A program made the translations under genes and the position numbers. From positions 1 through 64,000 of the forward strand of contig URMS01000007.1 in NCBI GenBank assembly GCA_900548975.1: a DNA stretch of 64,000 bases, given 5' to 3'. Shown here piece after piece: positions 8,010-17,976 of the stretch. Under the pieces are notes generated by a model that saw nothing but the letters and a program-made list of their open reading frames with translations, did no database searches and was not told where the DNA came from. Each line of letters begins with the position of its first letter. Within the stretch, counting starts at the first letter, position 1. This DNA is from an uncultured Porphyromonadaceae bacterium. Lineage in GTDB: Bacteria; Bacteroidota; Bacteroidia; Bacteroidales; Muribaculaceae.

Positions 8010-8474
8010 TTAATTCTCTGGAAGGATTTTCTTGTATTTGAGGGTGAAGTCGACGGTCTCGCGGGCGGTGCCGAAGTCCCATTTGTGGTCGCCGCCTTCG
8101 AACTTAAGTTTCATCTCGACGGAATCGGCTTCGAGGGAGGTGTTAAGAGGCTGGCATACCATGCGTATGCGCATCTCGGAGATGGCAAAGGTATAGGATT
8201 TAATCATATAGCTGCCCTTGCTGTCGGTGTAGACAGTGTCGCTGGTTCCTGTGTAGGAATAGGGCGTGTCGCGGTACAACGGGCGCATAATGACCCGTGC
8301 GCCTTCCACGCCGTCGCCGTCTTCCGATTTTACCGAGCCTTTGATTTCGTAGTATGAGAGCGGAGTTCCGTACATATCTCCACTCTGGCTGCAGCTCGAA
8401 AATCCGAGCAGCGATAGCGCTCCGGCGAGGAGGCTGCTGAAGAGGTCTTGTACGCTGATGCTTATCTTTTTCAT
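8010..8474 (-). CDS. Putative lipoprotein, rSAM/lipoprotein system, copy 1
   Basis: First gene of the five-gene operon (154 residues). The N-terminal signal MKKISISVQD leads to lipobox LLGFSSC (Cys28), then SQSGD and MYGTPLSYYEIKG. The beta domain has EGARVIMRP, TDSKGSYMI, IRMVCQP and LEADSV. The C-terminus is DFTLKYKKILPEN. No signal other than the lipobox suggests catalysis, so it is a structural or substrate protein. The repeated MYGTP(T/L) motif just after the lipid anchor and the conserved cysteine in I(V/M)CxP are the best candidates for modified or recognised positions; that is inference. Confidence 0.82.
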   Translation of the reverse strand: MKKISISVQDLFSSLLAGALSLLGFSSCSQSGDMYGTPLSYYEIKGSVKSEDGDGVEGARVIMRPLYRDTPYSYTGTSDTVYTDSKGSYMIKSYTFAISEMRIRMVCQPLNTSLEADSVEMKLKFEGGDHKWDFGTARETVDFTLKYKKILPEN

Positions 8475-8872
8475 AGAATTAATGGTTTTTCGGAGGCCGA
8501 ATCGGATGATGCCGGAGCGGCGGCTTTCCTTTTATTGTAAATGAGCGGATTTGTGCATAATTACTGCATGAGGAATTGCGATTTAACTGTAATTAACAAT
8601 TAATCTTATCCCTATGGGGTCCGAGGGTGAGTCGTGCTGATTTTTTTTGATGGAAAAGAGCTAAAATGTTTGGTAGTTAGCGAAATAATTGCTAATTTTG
8701 CGGCGTTGAAAAGCATGCAGACGCGTCGCTACGTTGTTAATATCCTGATGGATAAGACAATGGGCGGTGTTGTAGGCGTGTGGCGCCCGCGGGTGAAACT
8801 GCGGGCCGGTCGACACAAAAACGAGAAAAACGAACAAAGAAATACTATAAGTAACAACACAAACAAACTAAG
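8475..8872. other. 398-base divergent intergenic region and rpsL leader
   Basis: Lies between the minus-strand lipoprotein operon and the plus-strand translation operon. The left half is AT-rich and should carry the lipoprotein promoter, but I see no clean TAnnTTTG there on the minus strand. The right half holds the rpsL promoter and a roughly 165-base untranslated leader with a GC-rich patch (CGCCCGCGGGTGAAACTGCG) near 8785 and a long A-rich tail before the ATG at 8873. No gene is seen. Confidence 0.6.
8669..8700 (+). promoter_or_regulatory. Promoter of the rpsL-rplQ translation operon
   Basis: A textbook Bacteroidetes promoter: TTTG at 8669-8672, a 20-base spacer, then TAATTTTG at 8693-8700. 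It is the only strong promoter seen upstream of rpsL and could drive the whole ribosomal protein operon. Confidence 0.85.
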
Positions 8873-9262
8873 ATGCCCAGTATTCAGCAATTAGTACGCA
8901 AAGGACGCGTCCGTCTGGAAGACAAGAGCAAGAGCCCCGCTCTCGACTCGTGCCCCCAGCGCCGCGGCGTATGTGTGCGCGTGTACACCACCACCCCCAA
9001 GAAACCTAACTCGGCAATGCGTAAGGTTGCCCGTGTCCGTCTCACCAATGGCAAGGAAGTGAACTCCTACATCCCCGGCGAAGGCCACAACCTGCAGGAA
9101 CACTCGATCGTGCTCGTTCGCGGCGGCCGTGTTAAGGACCTCCCCGGTGTACGCTACCATATCGTTCGCGGTACACTCGATACCGCAGGCGTTAAGGACC
9201 GCACACAGCGTCGTTCCAAGTACGGAGCCAAGCGTCCCAAGGCCGGTGCAGCCAAGAAGTAA
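8873..9262 (+). CDS. rpsL: 30S ribosomal protein S12
   Basis: S12 of the 30S decoding centre, 129 residues. The decoding-loop motif TPKKPNS (41-47) and [10 protein letters not shown] (91-100) are intact. Both lysines where changes confer streptomycin resistance in other bacteria (K43 and K88) are the wild-type residue. It is the first gene of the long translation operon, after a leader of about 165 bases. A 191-base gap without gene or clear terminator separates it from rpsG. Confidence 0.97.
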   Translation: MPSIQQLVRKGRVRLEDKSKSPALDSCPQRRGVCVRVYTTTPKKPNSAMRKVARVRLTNGKEVNSYIPGEGHNLQEHSIVLVRGGRVKDLPGVRYHIVRGTLDTAGVKDRTQRRSKYGAKRPKAGAAKK

Positions 9263-9453
9263 TCTGCCTTTTACCAGGCGGGTGAAGCGAATCTGAACGC
9301 ACCGCGAGATTAAACAAATTATTTTAAACTCGTTTTTGCATTTCTTGCAGCTAACCTTTTGGTTGAGTAAGCCCGCGGCAGAGGCCGCCATGGCTGAAGA
9401 ATGACGAAGCAAGCAACCAAGCAATCAAAAACAACAACACCGAGACAACTCTA

Positions 9454-9930
9454 ATGAGAAAGTCAAAGCCTAAGAAACGGATCATTCTCCCCGATCCCGT
9501 TTTCAACGACGTGCGAGTGACGAAATTCGTCAACCACCTCATGTACGACGGTAAGAAAAATACCGCCTTTACCATCTTCTACAACGCACTGGAGACTGTG
9601 AAGTCCAAGCTGCCCAACGAAGAGCTCAGCGCCCTCGAAATATGGAAAAAAGCGCTCGAGAACGTCACTCCGCAGGTAGAAGTGAAGAGCCGCCGTGTCG
9701 GCGGTGCTACCTTCCAGGTGCCTACCGAAATCCGCGCCGACCGTAAGGAATCGATATCAATGAAGAATCTAATTCTCTATGCCCGCAAACGTGGCGGCAA
9801 GACGATGGCCGACAAGCTGGCCGCTGAAATCGTCGACGCTTTCAACCAGCAGGGCGGTGCTTTCAAGCGCAAAGAGGATATGCACAAGATGGCCGAGGCC
9901 AACCGTGCTTTCGCCCACTTCCGCTTCTAA
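9454..9930 (+). CDS. rpsG: 30S ribosomal protein S7
   Basis: S7, 158 residues, a primary binder of the 3' domain of 16S rRNA that nucleates assembly of the 30S head. The family-typical start [18 protein letters not shown], the [16 protein letters not shown] segment (here [12 protein letters not shown]) and the end [12 protein letters not shown] are present. The preceding 191-base gap (9263-9453) contains no second promoter that fits TAnnTTTG. fusA follows after 42 bases, the classic str-operon order. Confidence 0.97.
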   Translation: MRKSKPKKRIILPDPVFNDVRVTKFVNHLMYDGKKNTAFTIFYNALETVKSKLPNEELSALEIWKKALENVTPQVEVKSRRVGGATFQVPTEIRADRKESISMKNLILYARKRGGKTMADKLAAEIVDAFNQQGGAFKRKEDMHKMAEANRAFAHFRF

Positions 9931-9972
9931 GCCTATTCTTTAGTTGATAATCCAATAGATATTCCTAAAAAA

Positions 9973-12099
9973 ATGGCAAAATCCGACGAACTTCTCAAGT
10001 ATACCCGCAACATCGGCATCATGGCCCACATCGACGCCGGCAAAACCACCACATCGGAGCGTATCCTCTTCTATACCGGTCTTACGCACAAAATCGGTGA
10101 GGTGCACGACGGTGCCGCAACCATGGACTGGATGGAGCAGGAGCAGGAACGAGGCATCACCATCACCTCGGCTGCTACCACTACTTTCTGGAAGTATAAC
10201 GATGAGAAATACAAAATCAACCTGATCGACACCCCGGGACACGTCGACTTCACAGTCGAGGTGGAGCGTTCGCTCCGTGTACTCGACGGTGCTGTTGCCG
10301 CTTTCTGCGCTGTAGGTGGCGTTGAGCCCCAGAGCGAGACCGTATGGCGCCAGGCTGACAAATATAACGTACCCCGTATCGGCTACGTAAACAAGATGGA
10401 CCGCTCGGGTGCCAACTTCTTCGAAGTGGTACGCCAGCTGCAGGATGTGCTCGGCGCAAATCCCTGTCCCATCCAGATACCTATCGGAGCTGAAGAGACA
10501 TTCAAGGGCGTTGTCGACCTCATCCAGATGAAGGCCATCTTCTGGCACGACGAGACCATGGGCGCCGACTATGAAGTCGACGAAATCCCCGCCTCGCTCC
10601 AGGAAGAAGCCGAACAGTGGCGCGACAAAATGCTCGAAAAAATCGCCGAGTACGACGATGACCTCATGGCCAAGTACTTCGACGATCCCTCCACCATCAC
10701 TGTCGAAGAAATCAAACGAGCCCTCCGCAAGGCCACCCTTTCGATGGATCTCGTGCCGATGATCTGCGGTTCGTCGTTCAAGAACAAAGGCGTGCAGTGC
10801 CTCCTCGACGCTGTGTGCGCTTATCTTCCCAGCCCTGTTGACAGCGGTGCCATCGAAGGCCACTCGGTCGACAATCCCGACGAAATTCTCACCCGCGAAC
10901 CCTCGAGCGACGCCCCCATGTGCGCTCTCGCGTTCAAGATCGCAACCGACCCCTATGTAGGCCGTCTGTGCTTCTTCCGCGTTTACTCGGGCGACCTCAA
11001 CGCCGGTTCCTATGTGTTCAACGCCCGCTCCGGCAAGAAGGAGCGCGTGAGCCGTCTGTTCCAGATGCACTCCAACAAGCAGAACCCGATGGAAAAGATC
11101 GGATGCGGTGACATCGGCGCAGGTGTAGGCTTCAAGGATATCCGCACAGGCGACACCCTCTGCTCCGAAGACGCACCCATCGTGCTCGAGGCCATGGAGT
11201 TCCCCGAACCCGTGATCGGTATCGCCGTAGAACCCAAGACTCAGAAAGATCTCGACAAGCTCGGCGTAGGCCTCCAGAAGCTTGCCGAAGAAGACCCCAC
11301 CTTCCGCGTACAGACCAACGAAGAGACCGGCCAGACCGTGATCTCCGGTATGGGCGAGCTTCACCTCGACATCATCATCGACCGTCTGCGCCGCGAATTC
11401 AAGGTAGAGTGCAACCAGGGTCGTCCTCAGGTTACATACAAAGAAGCCATCACCCGTCCTGTCGAGCTTCGCGAAGTATTCAAGAAGCAGACCGGTGGCC
11501 GCGGTAAGTTCGCCGATATCATCGTGCGCGTAGAACCCGTCGACGAAGGCTTCGAAGGCAACCTCCAGTTCGTAGACGAAGTGAAGGGCGGTAACATTCC
11601 CAAGGAATTCATACCCTCTATCCAGAAGGGCTTCACCACCGCAATGAAGAACGGCGTGCTCGCCGGCTTCCCCGTGGAACACCTCAAGGTGACCGTAATC
11701 GACGGTTCGTTCCACCCGGTCGACTCCGATCAGCTCTCGTTCGAGCTCTGCGCCATCCAGGCATTCAAGAAAGCCTGCGAAAAGGCCGGTCCCGTGCTGC
11801 TGGAGCCTATCATGAAGATCGAAGTCGTTACCCCCGAGGAATCGATGGGCGACGTTATCTCCGACCTCAACAAGCGCCGCGGACAGGTAGAAGGCATGGA
11901 AAGCAGCCGTTCGGGCGCCCGCGTGGTCAAGGCCAAGGCACCTCTTGCCGAAATGTTCGGCTATGTGACCGCCCTGCGTACCATCACCTCGGGCCGCGCA
12001 ACCTCCACCATGAGCTTCTCGCACTACTCCGAAGTATCGAATTCGATCGCCAAGGAAGTGCTTACCGAATGCCAGGGCCGTGTAGACCTTCTTAAGTAA
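9973..12099 (+). CDS. fusA: Elongation factor G
   Basis: Translocation GTPase of 708 residues. The G1 P-loop AHIDAGKT is at 18-25, the switch I RGITIT at 60-65, DTPGH at 86-90 and NKMD near 140. Domain II and the C-terminal domains III-V (for example [18 protein letters not shown] and the ending [14 protein letters not shown]) are complete. It sits between rpsG and rpsJ and links the str and S10 clusters in one transcript, with rpsJ beginning 20 bases later. Confidence 0.97.
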   Translation: MAKSDELLKYTRNIGIMAHIDAGKTTTSERILFYTGLTHKIGEVHDGAATMDWMEQEQERGITITSAATTTFWKYNDEKYKINLIDTPGHVDFTVEVERSLRVLDGAVAAFCAVGGVEPQSETVWRQADKYNVPRIGYVNKMDRSGANFFEVVRQLQDVLGANPCPIQIPIGAEETFKGVVDLIQMKAIFWHDETMGADYEVDEIPASLQEEAEQWRDKMLEKIAEYDDDLMAKYFDDPSTITVEEIKRALRKATLSMDLVPMICGSSFKNKGVQCLLDAVCAYLPSPVDSGAIEGHSVDNPDEILTREPSSDAPMCALAFKIATDPYVGRLCFFRVYSGDLNAGSYVFNARSGKKERVSRLFQMHSNKQNPMEKIGCGDIGAGVGFKDIRTGDTLCSEDAPIVLEAMEFPEPVIGIAVEPKTQKDLDKLGVGLQKLAEEDPTFRVQTNEETGQTVISGMGELHLDIIIDRLRREFKVECNQGRPQVTYKEAITRPVELREVFKKQTGGRGKFADIIVRVEPVDEGFEGNLQFVDEVKGGNIPKEFIPSIQKGFTTAMKNGVLAGFPVEHLKVTVIDGSFHPVDSDQLSFELCAIQAFKKACEKAGPVLLEPIMKIEVVTPEESMGDVISDLNKRRGQVEGMESSRSGARVVKAKAPLAEMFGYVTALRTITSGRATSTMSFSHYSEVSNSIAKEVLTECQGRVDLLK

Positions 12100-12119
12100 A
12101 ATAAAAACAACAACACTAT

Positions 12120-12425
12120 ATGAATCCCGTTATCCGTATCAAACTTAAATCTTACGACCACTCCCTCGTCGACAAAAGCGCCGAGAAGATCGTAAAGACA
12201 GTGAAGAGCATCGGCGCGGTTATCAGCGGTCCTATCCCCCTGCCCACCCACAAGCGTATCTTCACCGTCAACCGCTCCACCTTCGTCAACAAGAAGAGCC
12301 GCGAGCAGTTCCAGCTCAGCAGCTACAAGCGCCTTATCGACATCTACAACGCCACTCCCAAAATCGTGGACGCTCTGATGAAGCTCGAGCTCCCCAGCGG
12401 CGTAGAAGTGGAAATCAAGTGCTGA
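12120..12425 (+). CDS. rpsJ: 30S ribosomal protein S10
   Basis: S10, 101 residues, a 30S head protein; in E. coli and relatives it also pairs with NusB in antitermination. Recognisable segments are [48 protein letters not shown] and the end [11 protein letters not shown]. It starts the S10 cluster; rplC follows after 55 bases. Confidence 0.97.
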   Translation: MNPVIRIKLKSYDHSLVDKSAEKIVKTVKSIGAVISGPIPLPTHKRIFTVNRSTFVNKKSREQFQLSSYKRLIDIYNATPKIVDALMKLELPSGVEVEIKC

Positions 12426-12480
12426 TGATAGCAATCTCAAAGACACCTCATACAAACAACAATATCAAATTAACAGAGAA

Positions 12481-13098
12481 ATGCCAGGATTAATTGGAAA
12501 GAAAATCGGAATGACATCCGTTTTCAGTGCCGACGGCCGCAATGTGCCGTGCACTGTTATCGAAGTAGGTCCTTGTGTCGTTACTCAGGTTAAGACTGTG
12601 GAAGCCGACGGCTATGCCGCCCTTCAGCTCGGTTTCGAGGAGCAGAAAGAAAAGCACCTCACCCAGCCCGAGCTCGGTCACTTCCGCAAAGCCGGAGTAA
12701 GCCCCAAGCGCCACTTGGCCGAGTTCAAAGGATTTGGTGACAGCTACAAGACAGGCGACACCATCGGTGCGGACTTCTTCACCGAAGCCGACTTCGTCGA
12801 CGTAGTGGGAATCTCCAAAGGTAAAGGCTACCAGGGCGTCGTTAAGCGCCACGGCTTCGGCGGTGTGGGCCAGAGCACACACGGCCAGCACAACCGTCTG
12901 CGCGCTCCCGGTTCGGTAGGCGCCTGCTCCTATCCCGCGAAAGTATTCAAGGGCATGCGCATGGCAGGCCAGACCGGCAACGCACGCGTTACTGTACAGA
13001 ACCTTCAGGTCATCAAAGTAATACCCGAGCACAACCTCATCATGATTAAGGGCTCCATCCCCGGCAGCAAGGGTTCAATCGTATTAATCGAAAAGTAA
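12481..13098 (+). CDS. rplC: 50S ribosomal protein L3
   Basis: L3, 205 residues, an early 50S assembly protein near the peptidyl transferase centre. It begins [15 protein letters not shown]. It has [15 protein letters not shown] and the glutamine-containing loop [14 protein letters not shown] near 140-150, the region methylated by PrmB-type enzymes in some bacteria. It ends one base before the rplD start codon, so translation is likely coupled. Confidence 0.97.
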   Translation: MPGLIGKKIGMTSVFSADGRNVPCTVIEVGPCVVTQVKTVEADGYAALQLGFEEQKEKHLTQPELGHFRKAGVSPKRHLAEFKGFGDSYKTGDTIGADFFTEADFVDVVGISKGKGYQGVVKRHGFGGVGQSTHGQHNRLRAPGSVGACSYPAKVFKGMRMAGQTGNARVTVQNLQVIKVIPEHNLIMIKGSIPGSKGSIVLIEK

Positions 13099-13099
13099 C

Positions 13100-13717
13100 A
13101 TGGAACTCGCACTTTACAACCAGCAAGGCCAGGAAACAGGCCGCGTGACACTCAATGACGAAGTATTCGCCATCGAGCCCAACGAGCACGCCCTCTATCT
13201 CGATGTGAAGCAGTACCTCGCCAACCAGCGCCAGGGTACTCATAAGAGCAAAGAACGCAGCGAAGTGAGCGGTTCCACCCGCAAGCTCCACAAGCAGAAA
13301 GGCGGCGGCGGCAGCCGTATCGGCGACATCAACTCGCCCGTCCTGGTAGGCGGCGGCCGTGTGTTCGGTCCCCGTCCCCGCGACTACCGCTTCAAGCTCA
13401 ACAAGAAGCTCAAAGACCTCGCACGCCGCTCGGCACTGTCGCTCAAGGCAGCAGCCGGCGAAATCATCGTGGTCGACAGCGTGAACTTCGAAGCTCCTAA
13501 GACTAAAGAATTCATAAATTTTGCTAAAAATCTCAAAGTGGACGGCAAAAAGGTTCTTCTCGTTTTAGCAGACAAGAATAATAACGTATATTTGTCGATG
13601 CGAAATGTGCCCGACGCCAAGATTATCAACGCGTCGGACATAAATACGTATGCCGTCCTCAACAACAACGTCCTTATCCTCGACAAGGCCGGTGTTGAGG
13701 TCATTAACAACATCTAA
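13100..13717 (+). CDS. rplD: 50S ribosomal protein L4
   Basis: L4, 205 residues, a 50S protein whose extended loop lines the exit tunnel; in E. coli it autoregulates the S10 operon. The tunnel loop contains [20 protein letters not shown] and [20 protein letters not shown]. It lies one base after rplC. Whether L4 controls this operon here cannot be judged; no E. coli-like S10 leader is recognisable. Confidence 0.97.
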   Translation: MELALYNQQGQETGRVTLNDEVFAIEPNEHALYLDVKQYLANQRQGTHKSKERSEVSGSTRKLHKQKGGGGSRIGDINSPVLVGGGRVFGPRPRDYRFKLNKKLKDLARRSALSLKAAAGEIIVVDSVNFEAPKTKEFINFAKNLKVDGKKVLLVLADKNNNVYLSMRNVPDAKIINASDINTYAVLNNNVLILDKAGVEVINNI

Positions 13718-13724
13718 GCACCAC

Positions 13725-13730
13725 GGAGGA
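13725..13730 (+). promoter_or_regulatory. Shine-Dalgarno sequence of rplW
   Basis: GGAGGA six bases before the rplW ATG at 13737. It is notable because almost no other gene in this window has a purine-rich site matching the anti-Shine-Dalgarno sequence, as expected for Bacteroidetes. It also settles the rplW start against an in-frame upstream extension overlapping rplD. Confidence 0.7.
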
Positions 13731-13736
13731 AACAAC

Positions 13737-14027
13737 ATGGATATAACAATCAAACCGATCATCACCGAAAGAGCAACCAAGCTTTCCGAAAAGCGCAATT
13801 GCTACACATTCCGCGTGTCCCCCGAAGCCAACAAGTACCAGATCAAGGCACTTGTCGAAGACATCTACGGTGTGAAGGTGACAAGTGTCAATACCGCAAA
13901 CATGCGCGGCAAGAACAAATCGCGCTGGACAAAGAGCGGTCTTCTCCGCGGCAAGACAGCCGCCTGGAAAAAGGCATACGTCACAGTAGCCGAAGGCCAG
14001 TCCATCGAATTCTTCAGCAACATCTAA
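13737..14027 (+). CDS. rplW: 50S ribosomal protein L23
   Basis: L23, 96 residues, at the rim of the polypeptide exit tunnel, where it docks trigger factor and SRP. Family segments are IIKPIITERATKLSE-like (MDITIKPIITERATKLSEK), YTFRVSPEANKYQIKALVE and the exposed loop MRGKNKSRW. The open frame extends 29 codons upstream into rplD, but the GGAGGA six bases before this ATG and the normal family length support the start used here. rplB follows after six bases. Confidence 0.96.
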   Translation: MDITIKPIITERATKLSEKRNCYTFRVSPEANKYQIKALVEDIYGVKVTSVNTANMRGKNKSRWTKSGLLRGKTAAWKKAYVTVAEGQSIEFFSNI

Positions 14028-14033
14028 GCAACA

Positions 14034-14864
14034 ATGGCAGTAAGAAAATTCAAGCCCACCACCCCCGGGCAGCGTCACAAAGTTATCGGTGTTTTCAAAG
14101 GTACCATCACTGCTACGACACCGGAAAAATCTCTTACAGTCGGCAAGCGCTCCTCCGGCGGCCGCAACAACGAAGGCCACCTTACCACCCGATACCTTGG
14201 CGGAGGTCACAAGCGCCAATACCGCATCATAGACTTTAAGAGAAACCGCGACGGAATCCCCGCAGTAGTAAAGAGCATAGAGTACGATCCCAACCGTTCG
14301 GCCCGCATCGCCCTTCTCTACTACGTGGACGGCGTCAAGACCTACATCATCGCCCCCAACGGCCTTGAGGTAGGCACCAAAGTGCTCAGCGGCCCCGAAG
14401 CCGCTCCTGAAGTCGGCAACGCACTTCCCCTGAGCAAGATTCCCGTCGGTACCCTTATCCACTGCATCGAACTCCGTCCCGGCCAGGGCGCCTTCATGGC
14501 ACGTTCGGCCGGTACTTTCGCCCAGCTCATTTCCCGCGAAGGAAACTACGCTATCATCAAATTGCCTTCTGGCGAAACCCGCAAGGTGCTCGCCGAGTGC
14601 AAAGCCACTGTCGGCACCGTCGGCAACAGCGAGCACTCCCTCGAGCAGAGCGGCAAGGCCGGCCGCAGCCGCTGGCTCGGTCGCCGTCCGCACAACCGCG
14701 GTGTTGTAATGAACCCTGTCGATCACCCCATGGGTGGTGGTGAAGGCCGTGCATCCGGTGGCCATCCCCGTTCGCGCAAGGGTCTTTACAGCAAGGGCCT
14801 TAAGACTCGCTCGCCCAAGAAGCAGTCGAACAAGTACATCATCGAGAGAAGAAAAAAGAAGTAA
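14034..14864 (+). CDS. rplB: 50S ribosomal protein L2
   Basis: L2, 276 residues, required for subunit association and peptidyl transferase centre integrity. It starts [16 protein letters not shown]. The conserved functional loop [20 protein letters not shown], with its key histidine near residue 229, is present, as is the basic C-terminus [22 protein letters not shown] end. It sits in the normal S10 position between rplW and rpsS. Confidence 0.97.
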   Translation: MAVRKFKPTTPGQRHKVIGVFKGTITATTPEKSLTVGKRSSGGRNNEGHLTTRYLGGGHKRQYRIIDFKRNRDGIPAVVKSIEYDPNRSARIALLYYVDGVKTYIIAPNGLEVGTKVLSGPEAAPEVGNALPLSKIPVGTLIHCIELRPGQGAFMARSAGTFAQLISREGNYAIIKLPSGETRKVLAECKATVGTVGNSEHSLEQSGKAGRSRWLGRRPHNRGVVMNPVDHPMGGGEGRASGGHPRSRKGLYSKGLKTRSPKKQSNKYIIERRKKK

Positions 14865-14883
14865 TCTGATAAGATAGCACAAT

Positions 14884-15153
14884 ATGAGCCGTTCATTAAA
14901 AAAAGGCCCCTTCATCAGCATCAAGCTCGAGAAGAAGGTAGCAGCCATGGATGCTTCCGGCAAGAAAAACGTCATCAAGACCTGGAGCCGCGCTTCCATG
15001 ATCGCCCCCGAGTTTGTGGGACATACCTTCGCCGTTCATAACGGAAACAAATTCATCCCCGTGTACGTGACCGAAAACATGGTAGGCCACAAGCTGGGTG
15101 AATTTGCTCCCACCCGCACATTCCGCGGCCATGCCGGCAACAAGAAAAAATAA
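14884..15153 (+). CDS. rpsS: 30S ribosomal protein S19
   Basis: S19, 89 residues, in the 30S head, partner of S13. Diagnostic segments are [41 protein letters not shown] and [14 protein letters not shown]. It lies 19 bases after rplB and 40 before rplV. Confidence 0.97.
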   Translation: MSRSLKKGPFISIKLEKKVAAMDASGKKNVIKTWSRASMIAPEFVGHTFAVHNGNKFIPVYVTENMVGHKLGEFAPTRTFRGHAGNKKK

Positions 15154-15193
15154 GGGACCCGTATAATCATCGAATAAAAAGACGAAACATAAA

Positions 15194-15607
15194 ATGGGTG
15201 AAAGAAAAAGACTAGCAGCCGACCGTCGCAAGGAGGAACAGAAGTCCGTGGCATTCGCCAAACTGACCAATGTGCCCACCTCCCCCCGCAAAATGCGTCT
15301 GGTCGCCGACCTGGTGCGCGGCAAAGAAGTATTCCGCGCCCTGGGCATCCTCAAATTCAACAACAAAGAGGCTGCCGCACGCCTTGAGAAGCTCGTACGC
15401 TCCGCAGTGGCAAACTGGGAAGAAAAGAACGAACGCAAAGCAGAAGAAGGCGAACTTTATATCAGCACAATCTTCGTGAACCCCGCTCCGATGCTCAAGC
15501 GTCTCCGCACCGCCCCCCAGGGCCGCGGCTACCGCATCCGCAAGCGCTCCAACCACGTAACAGTCGTGCTCGACACTATTAACACCGAAAAAACCACCGA
15601 GGCATAA
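15194..15607 (+). CDS. rplV: 50S ribosomal protein L22
   Basis: L22, 137 residues, lines the exit tunnel. The core is recognised by [19 protein letters not shown] and the hairpin end [21 protein letters not shown]. It has about 20 extra charged N-terminal residues ([15 protein letters not shown]) compared with the roughly 110-residue E. coli protein, which I regard as a lineage feature. The stop is one base before the rpsC ATG. Confidence 0.96.
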   Translation: MGERKRLAADRRKEEQKSVAFAKLTNVPTSPRKMRLVADLVRGKEVFRALGILKFNNKEAAARLEKLVRSAVANWEEKNERKAEEGELYISTIFVNPAPMLKRLRTAPQGRGYRIRKRSNHVTVVLDTINTEKTTEA

Positions 15608-15608
15608 T

Positions 15609-16334
15609 ATGGGACAAAAAGTAAATCCTATTAGCAACCGTTTGGGCGTTATCCGCGGATGGGACTCCAACTGGTCTGAAAAAGGCAAATACCCCGACAA
15701 CATTCTCGAAGATTACAAGCTCCGCGAATACCTCAATGTCCGCCTTGCCAAGTGCAGCGTGTCCCGTATCGTGATCGAACGCACCCTCAAGCTCATCACC
15801 ATCACAGTATGCACATCCCGTCCGGGCCTTATCATAGGCAAAGGCGGCCAGGAAGTGGAGAAACTCAAGGAAGAGCTCAAGAAAATCACCGACAAGGACG
15901 TACAGATCAACATCTACGAAGTAAAGCGTCCCGAACTCGACGCCGAAATCGTGGCAGCAAGCATCGCCCGTCAGATCGAAGGCAAAGTGGCATACCGCCG
16001 TGCCGTCAAGATGGCAGTGGCATCGACCATGCGCGCAGGCGCCGAAGGCGTCAAAGTACAGGTGGCCGGCCGTCTCAACGGCGCTGAAATGGCCCGTTCG
16101 GAAATGTTCAAGGAAGGCCGTACTCCTCTGCACACCCTGCGTGCCGACATCGACTACGCACTGGTAGAGGCCCACACCAAGGTAGGTGTGATCGGTGTAA
16201 AGGTATGGATCTGCCGCGGTGAGGTTTACGGCAAGCGCGATCTCGCTCCCGCCTTCACCAACACACAGAAAGAAGGACGCCCCGCAGCCGGCGGCCGTCG
16301 CGGCGGTTTCCGCGGCGCACGAAACAAACGTTAA
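15609..16334 (+). CDS. rpsC: 30S ribosomal protein S3
   Basis: S3, 241 residues, at the mRNA entry tunnel with helicase-associated residues. It has an N-terminal [20 protein letters not shown], a KH domain (about 40-110) with [18 protein letters not shown], and a C-terminal S3 domain with [12 protein letters not shown]. The Gly/Arg-rich tail [12 protein letters not shown] is typical. It starts one base after rplV. Confidence 0.97.
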   Translation: MGQKVNPISNRLGVIRGWDSNWSEKGKYPDNILEDYKLREYLNVRLAKCSVSRIVIERTLKLITITVCTSRPGLIIGKGGQEVEKLKEELKKITDKDVQINIYEVKRPELDAEIVAASIARQIEGKVAYRRAVKMAVASTMRAGAEGVKVQVAGRLNGAEMARSEMFKEGRTPLHTLRADIDYALVEAHTKVGVIGVKVWICRGEVYGKRDLAPAFTNTQKEGRPAAGGRRGGFRGARNKR

Positions 16335-16356
16335 TCTACGCTAACACAACATAGAC

Positions 16357-16788
16357 ATGTTACAGCCTAAGAAAACCAAATTCCGCCGCATGCAGAAAGG
16401 CCGCATGAAAGGAATCGCCCAGCGCGGCAATTCCCTGGCCTTCGGCTCCTTCGGTATCAAGACCCTCGAATCCAAATGGATCACAGGCCGTCAGATAGAA
16501 GCAGCCCGTATCGCGGTAACACGCTATATGCAACGTCAGGGTCAGATCTGGATCCGCATCTTCCCCGACAAACCTATCACCAAAAAGCCTGCGGAAGTAC
16601 GTATGGGTAAAGGTAAAGGTTCGCCCGAAGGATTCGTGGCTCCCGTCACCCCCGGCCGCATGATAATCGAAGTGGAAGGCGTAAGCTACGAAATCGCAAA
16701 AGAAGCACTCCGTCTGGCCGCCCAGAAACTTCCGGTAGTGACCAAATTCGTGGTACGTCGCGACTACGATCCCACCCAAAACGTGTAA
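16357..16788 (+). CDS. rplP: 50S ribosomal protein L16
   Basis: L16, 143 residues, contacts the A-site tRNA elbow. It begins [19 protein letters not shown]; the functional loop [17 protein letters not shown] is intact. A normal-length, complete gene, seven bases before rpmC. Confidence 0.97.
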   Translation: MLQPKKTKFRRMQKGRMKGIAQRGNSLAFGSFGIKTLESKWITGRQIEAARIAVTRYMQRQGQIWIRIFPDKPITKKPAEVRMGKGKGSPEGFVAPVTPGRMIIEVEGVSYEIAKEALRLAAQKLPVVTKFVVRRDYDPTQNV

Positions 16789-16795
16789 TTAAGCT

Positions 16796-16993
16796 ATGAA
16801 GAAAGAAGAAATACGCGAAATGTCGACCCCCGATCTGCAGGAGCGTCTGGCCCAGATGGAGAAGGACTACATGCAGCAGCGCATCAACCACGCTGTGACC
16901 CCCGTCGACAACACCGCAAAGATCACCGCCGACCGCCGTATGATAGCCCGCGTGAAAACCGAGCTGCGCCGTCGCGAACTTAACATCAAATAA
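16796..16993 (+). CDS. rpmC: 50S ribosomal protein L29
   Basis: L29, 65 residues, a small helical hairpin protein at the tunnel exit. The order between rplP and rpsQ, the start MKKEEIREMSTPDLQERL and the conserved end IARVKTELRRRE identify it. The spacing to rpsQ is 12 bases. Confidence 0.95.
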   Translation: MKKEEIREMSTPDLQERLAQMEKDYMQQRINHAVTPVDNTAKITADRRMIARVKTELRRRELNIK

Positions 16994-17005
16994 GCAAAGC
17001 GAACA

Positions 17006-17266
17006 ATGGAAGAAAAACGTAACCTTCGCAAAGAGCGTATCGGCGTCGTTTCCAGCAACAAGGGCGACAAGACCATTACCGTGATGGTGAAATGGAAGGA
17101 AAAACATCCTATCTACGGTAAATTCGTCAACAAGACCAAGAAATACCACGCCCACGACGAAAACAACGAATGCTCTGTAGGCGATACCGTCCGTCTGATG
17201 GAAACCCGTCCTCTGAGCAAGACCAAACGCTGGAGATTAGTAGAAATCATCGAAAAAGTTAAATAA
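17006..17266 (+). CDS. rpsQ: 30S ribosomal protein S17
   Basis: S17, 86 residues, an OB-fold 16S rRNA binder. It is recognised by [19 protein letters not shown] and [22 protein letters not shown]. It is followed two bases later by rplN. Confidence 0.97.
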   Translation: MEEKRNLRKERIGVVSSNKGDKTITVMVKWKEKHPIYGKFVNKTKKYHAHDENNECSVGDTVRLMETRPLSKTKRWRLVEIIEKVK

Positions 17267-17268
17267 CA

Positions 17269-17634
17269 ATGATACAGACAGAATCACGCCTCACCGTAGC
17301 CGACAACAGCGGCGCCAAAGAAGCCCTGTGCATACATGTGCTCGGCGGCACCGGTCGTCGCTACGCATCGGTCGGCGACATCATTGTGGTCACCGTCAAG
17401 AGCGCTATCCCCGGCTCCGACGTTAAGAAGGGCACCGTATCGCGTGCCATGGTAGTACGCACAAAGAAAGAAGTGCGTCGTCCCGACGGCAGCTACATAC
17501 GCTTCGACGACAATGCCTGCGTACTGCTGAAGAACGACGGCGAAATGCGCGGCACCCGTATCTTCGGTCCGGTAGCCCGCGAGCTCCGTTCCAAAAACAT
17601 GAAAATCGTCTCCCTCGCTCCCGAGGTACTTTAA
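17269..17634 (+). CDS. rplN: 50S ribosomal protein L14
   Basis: L14, 121 residues, at the subunit interface. The canonical [20 protein letters not shown] start, the [20 protein letters not shown] segment and the C-terminal FGPVARELR are present. It is the first gene of the spc-like cluster, uninterrupted from S10. Confidence 0.97.
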   Translation: MIQTESRLTVADNSGAKEALCIHVLGGTGRRYASVGDIIVVTVKSAIPGSDVKKGTVSRAMVVRTKKEVRRPDGSYIRFDDNACVLLKNDGEMRGTRIFGPVARELRSKNMKIVSLAPEVL

Positions 17635-17658
17635 AAGAACAATTAACACAGCACCACT

Positions 17659-17976
17659 ATGAGCAAGATGCACATCAAGAAGGGTGACACCGTCTACGTC
17701 CTCGCCGGAGAAGACAAGGGCAAGACCGGCCGTGTCCTGGCTGTGCAGCGCGAGAAAGACCGTGCCATCGTCGAAGGCGTAAACATGGTCACCAAAGCCA
17801 CCAAGCCCAGCGCACAGCATCCCCAGGGAGGCCTCGTGAAGAAAGAAGCCCCCATCCATATCTCCAACCTCAACCTGGTCGACCCCAAGACCGGTAAGCC
17901 TACCCGCATCGCCATCAAGCGCGAGAACGGCAAGGCCGTACGTATTTCTAAAAAATCCAACCAGGAAATCAAATAA
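17659..17976 (+). CDS. rplX: 50S ribosomal protein L24
   Basis: L24, 105 residues, an assembly initiator with an N-terminal KOW motif ([19 protein letters not shown], about 6-24) and the downstream [16 protein letters not shown]. Its stop and the rplE start share one base (TAATG), implying translational coupling. Confidence 0.97.
   Translation: MSKMHIKKGDTVYVLAGEDKGKTGRVLAVQREKDRAIVEGVNMVTKATKPSAQHPQGGLVKKEAPIHISNLNLVDPKTGKPTRIAIKRENGKAVRISKKSNQEIK

Noticed and set aside
8634..8894. 86-codon open frame over the rpsL promoter
   Set aside because: Contains the promoter boxes at 8669-8700 and runs into rpsL in another frame; no coding character.
9940..12024. 694-codon minus-strand open frame
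   Set aside because: Exact antisense of fusA; low-complexity His/Val/Gly-rich translation caused by the codon bias of EF-G.
13704..14999. 431-codon minus-strand open frame over rplW-rplB
   Set aside because: Antisense of well-identified ribosomal protein genes.
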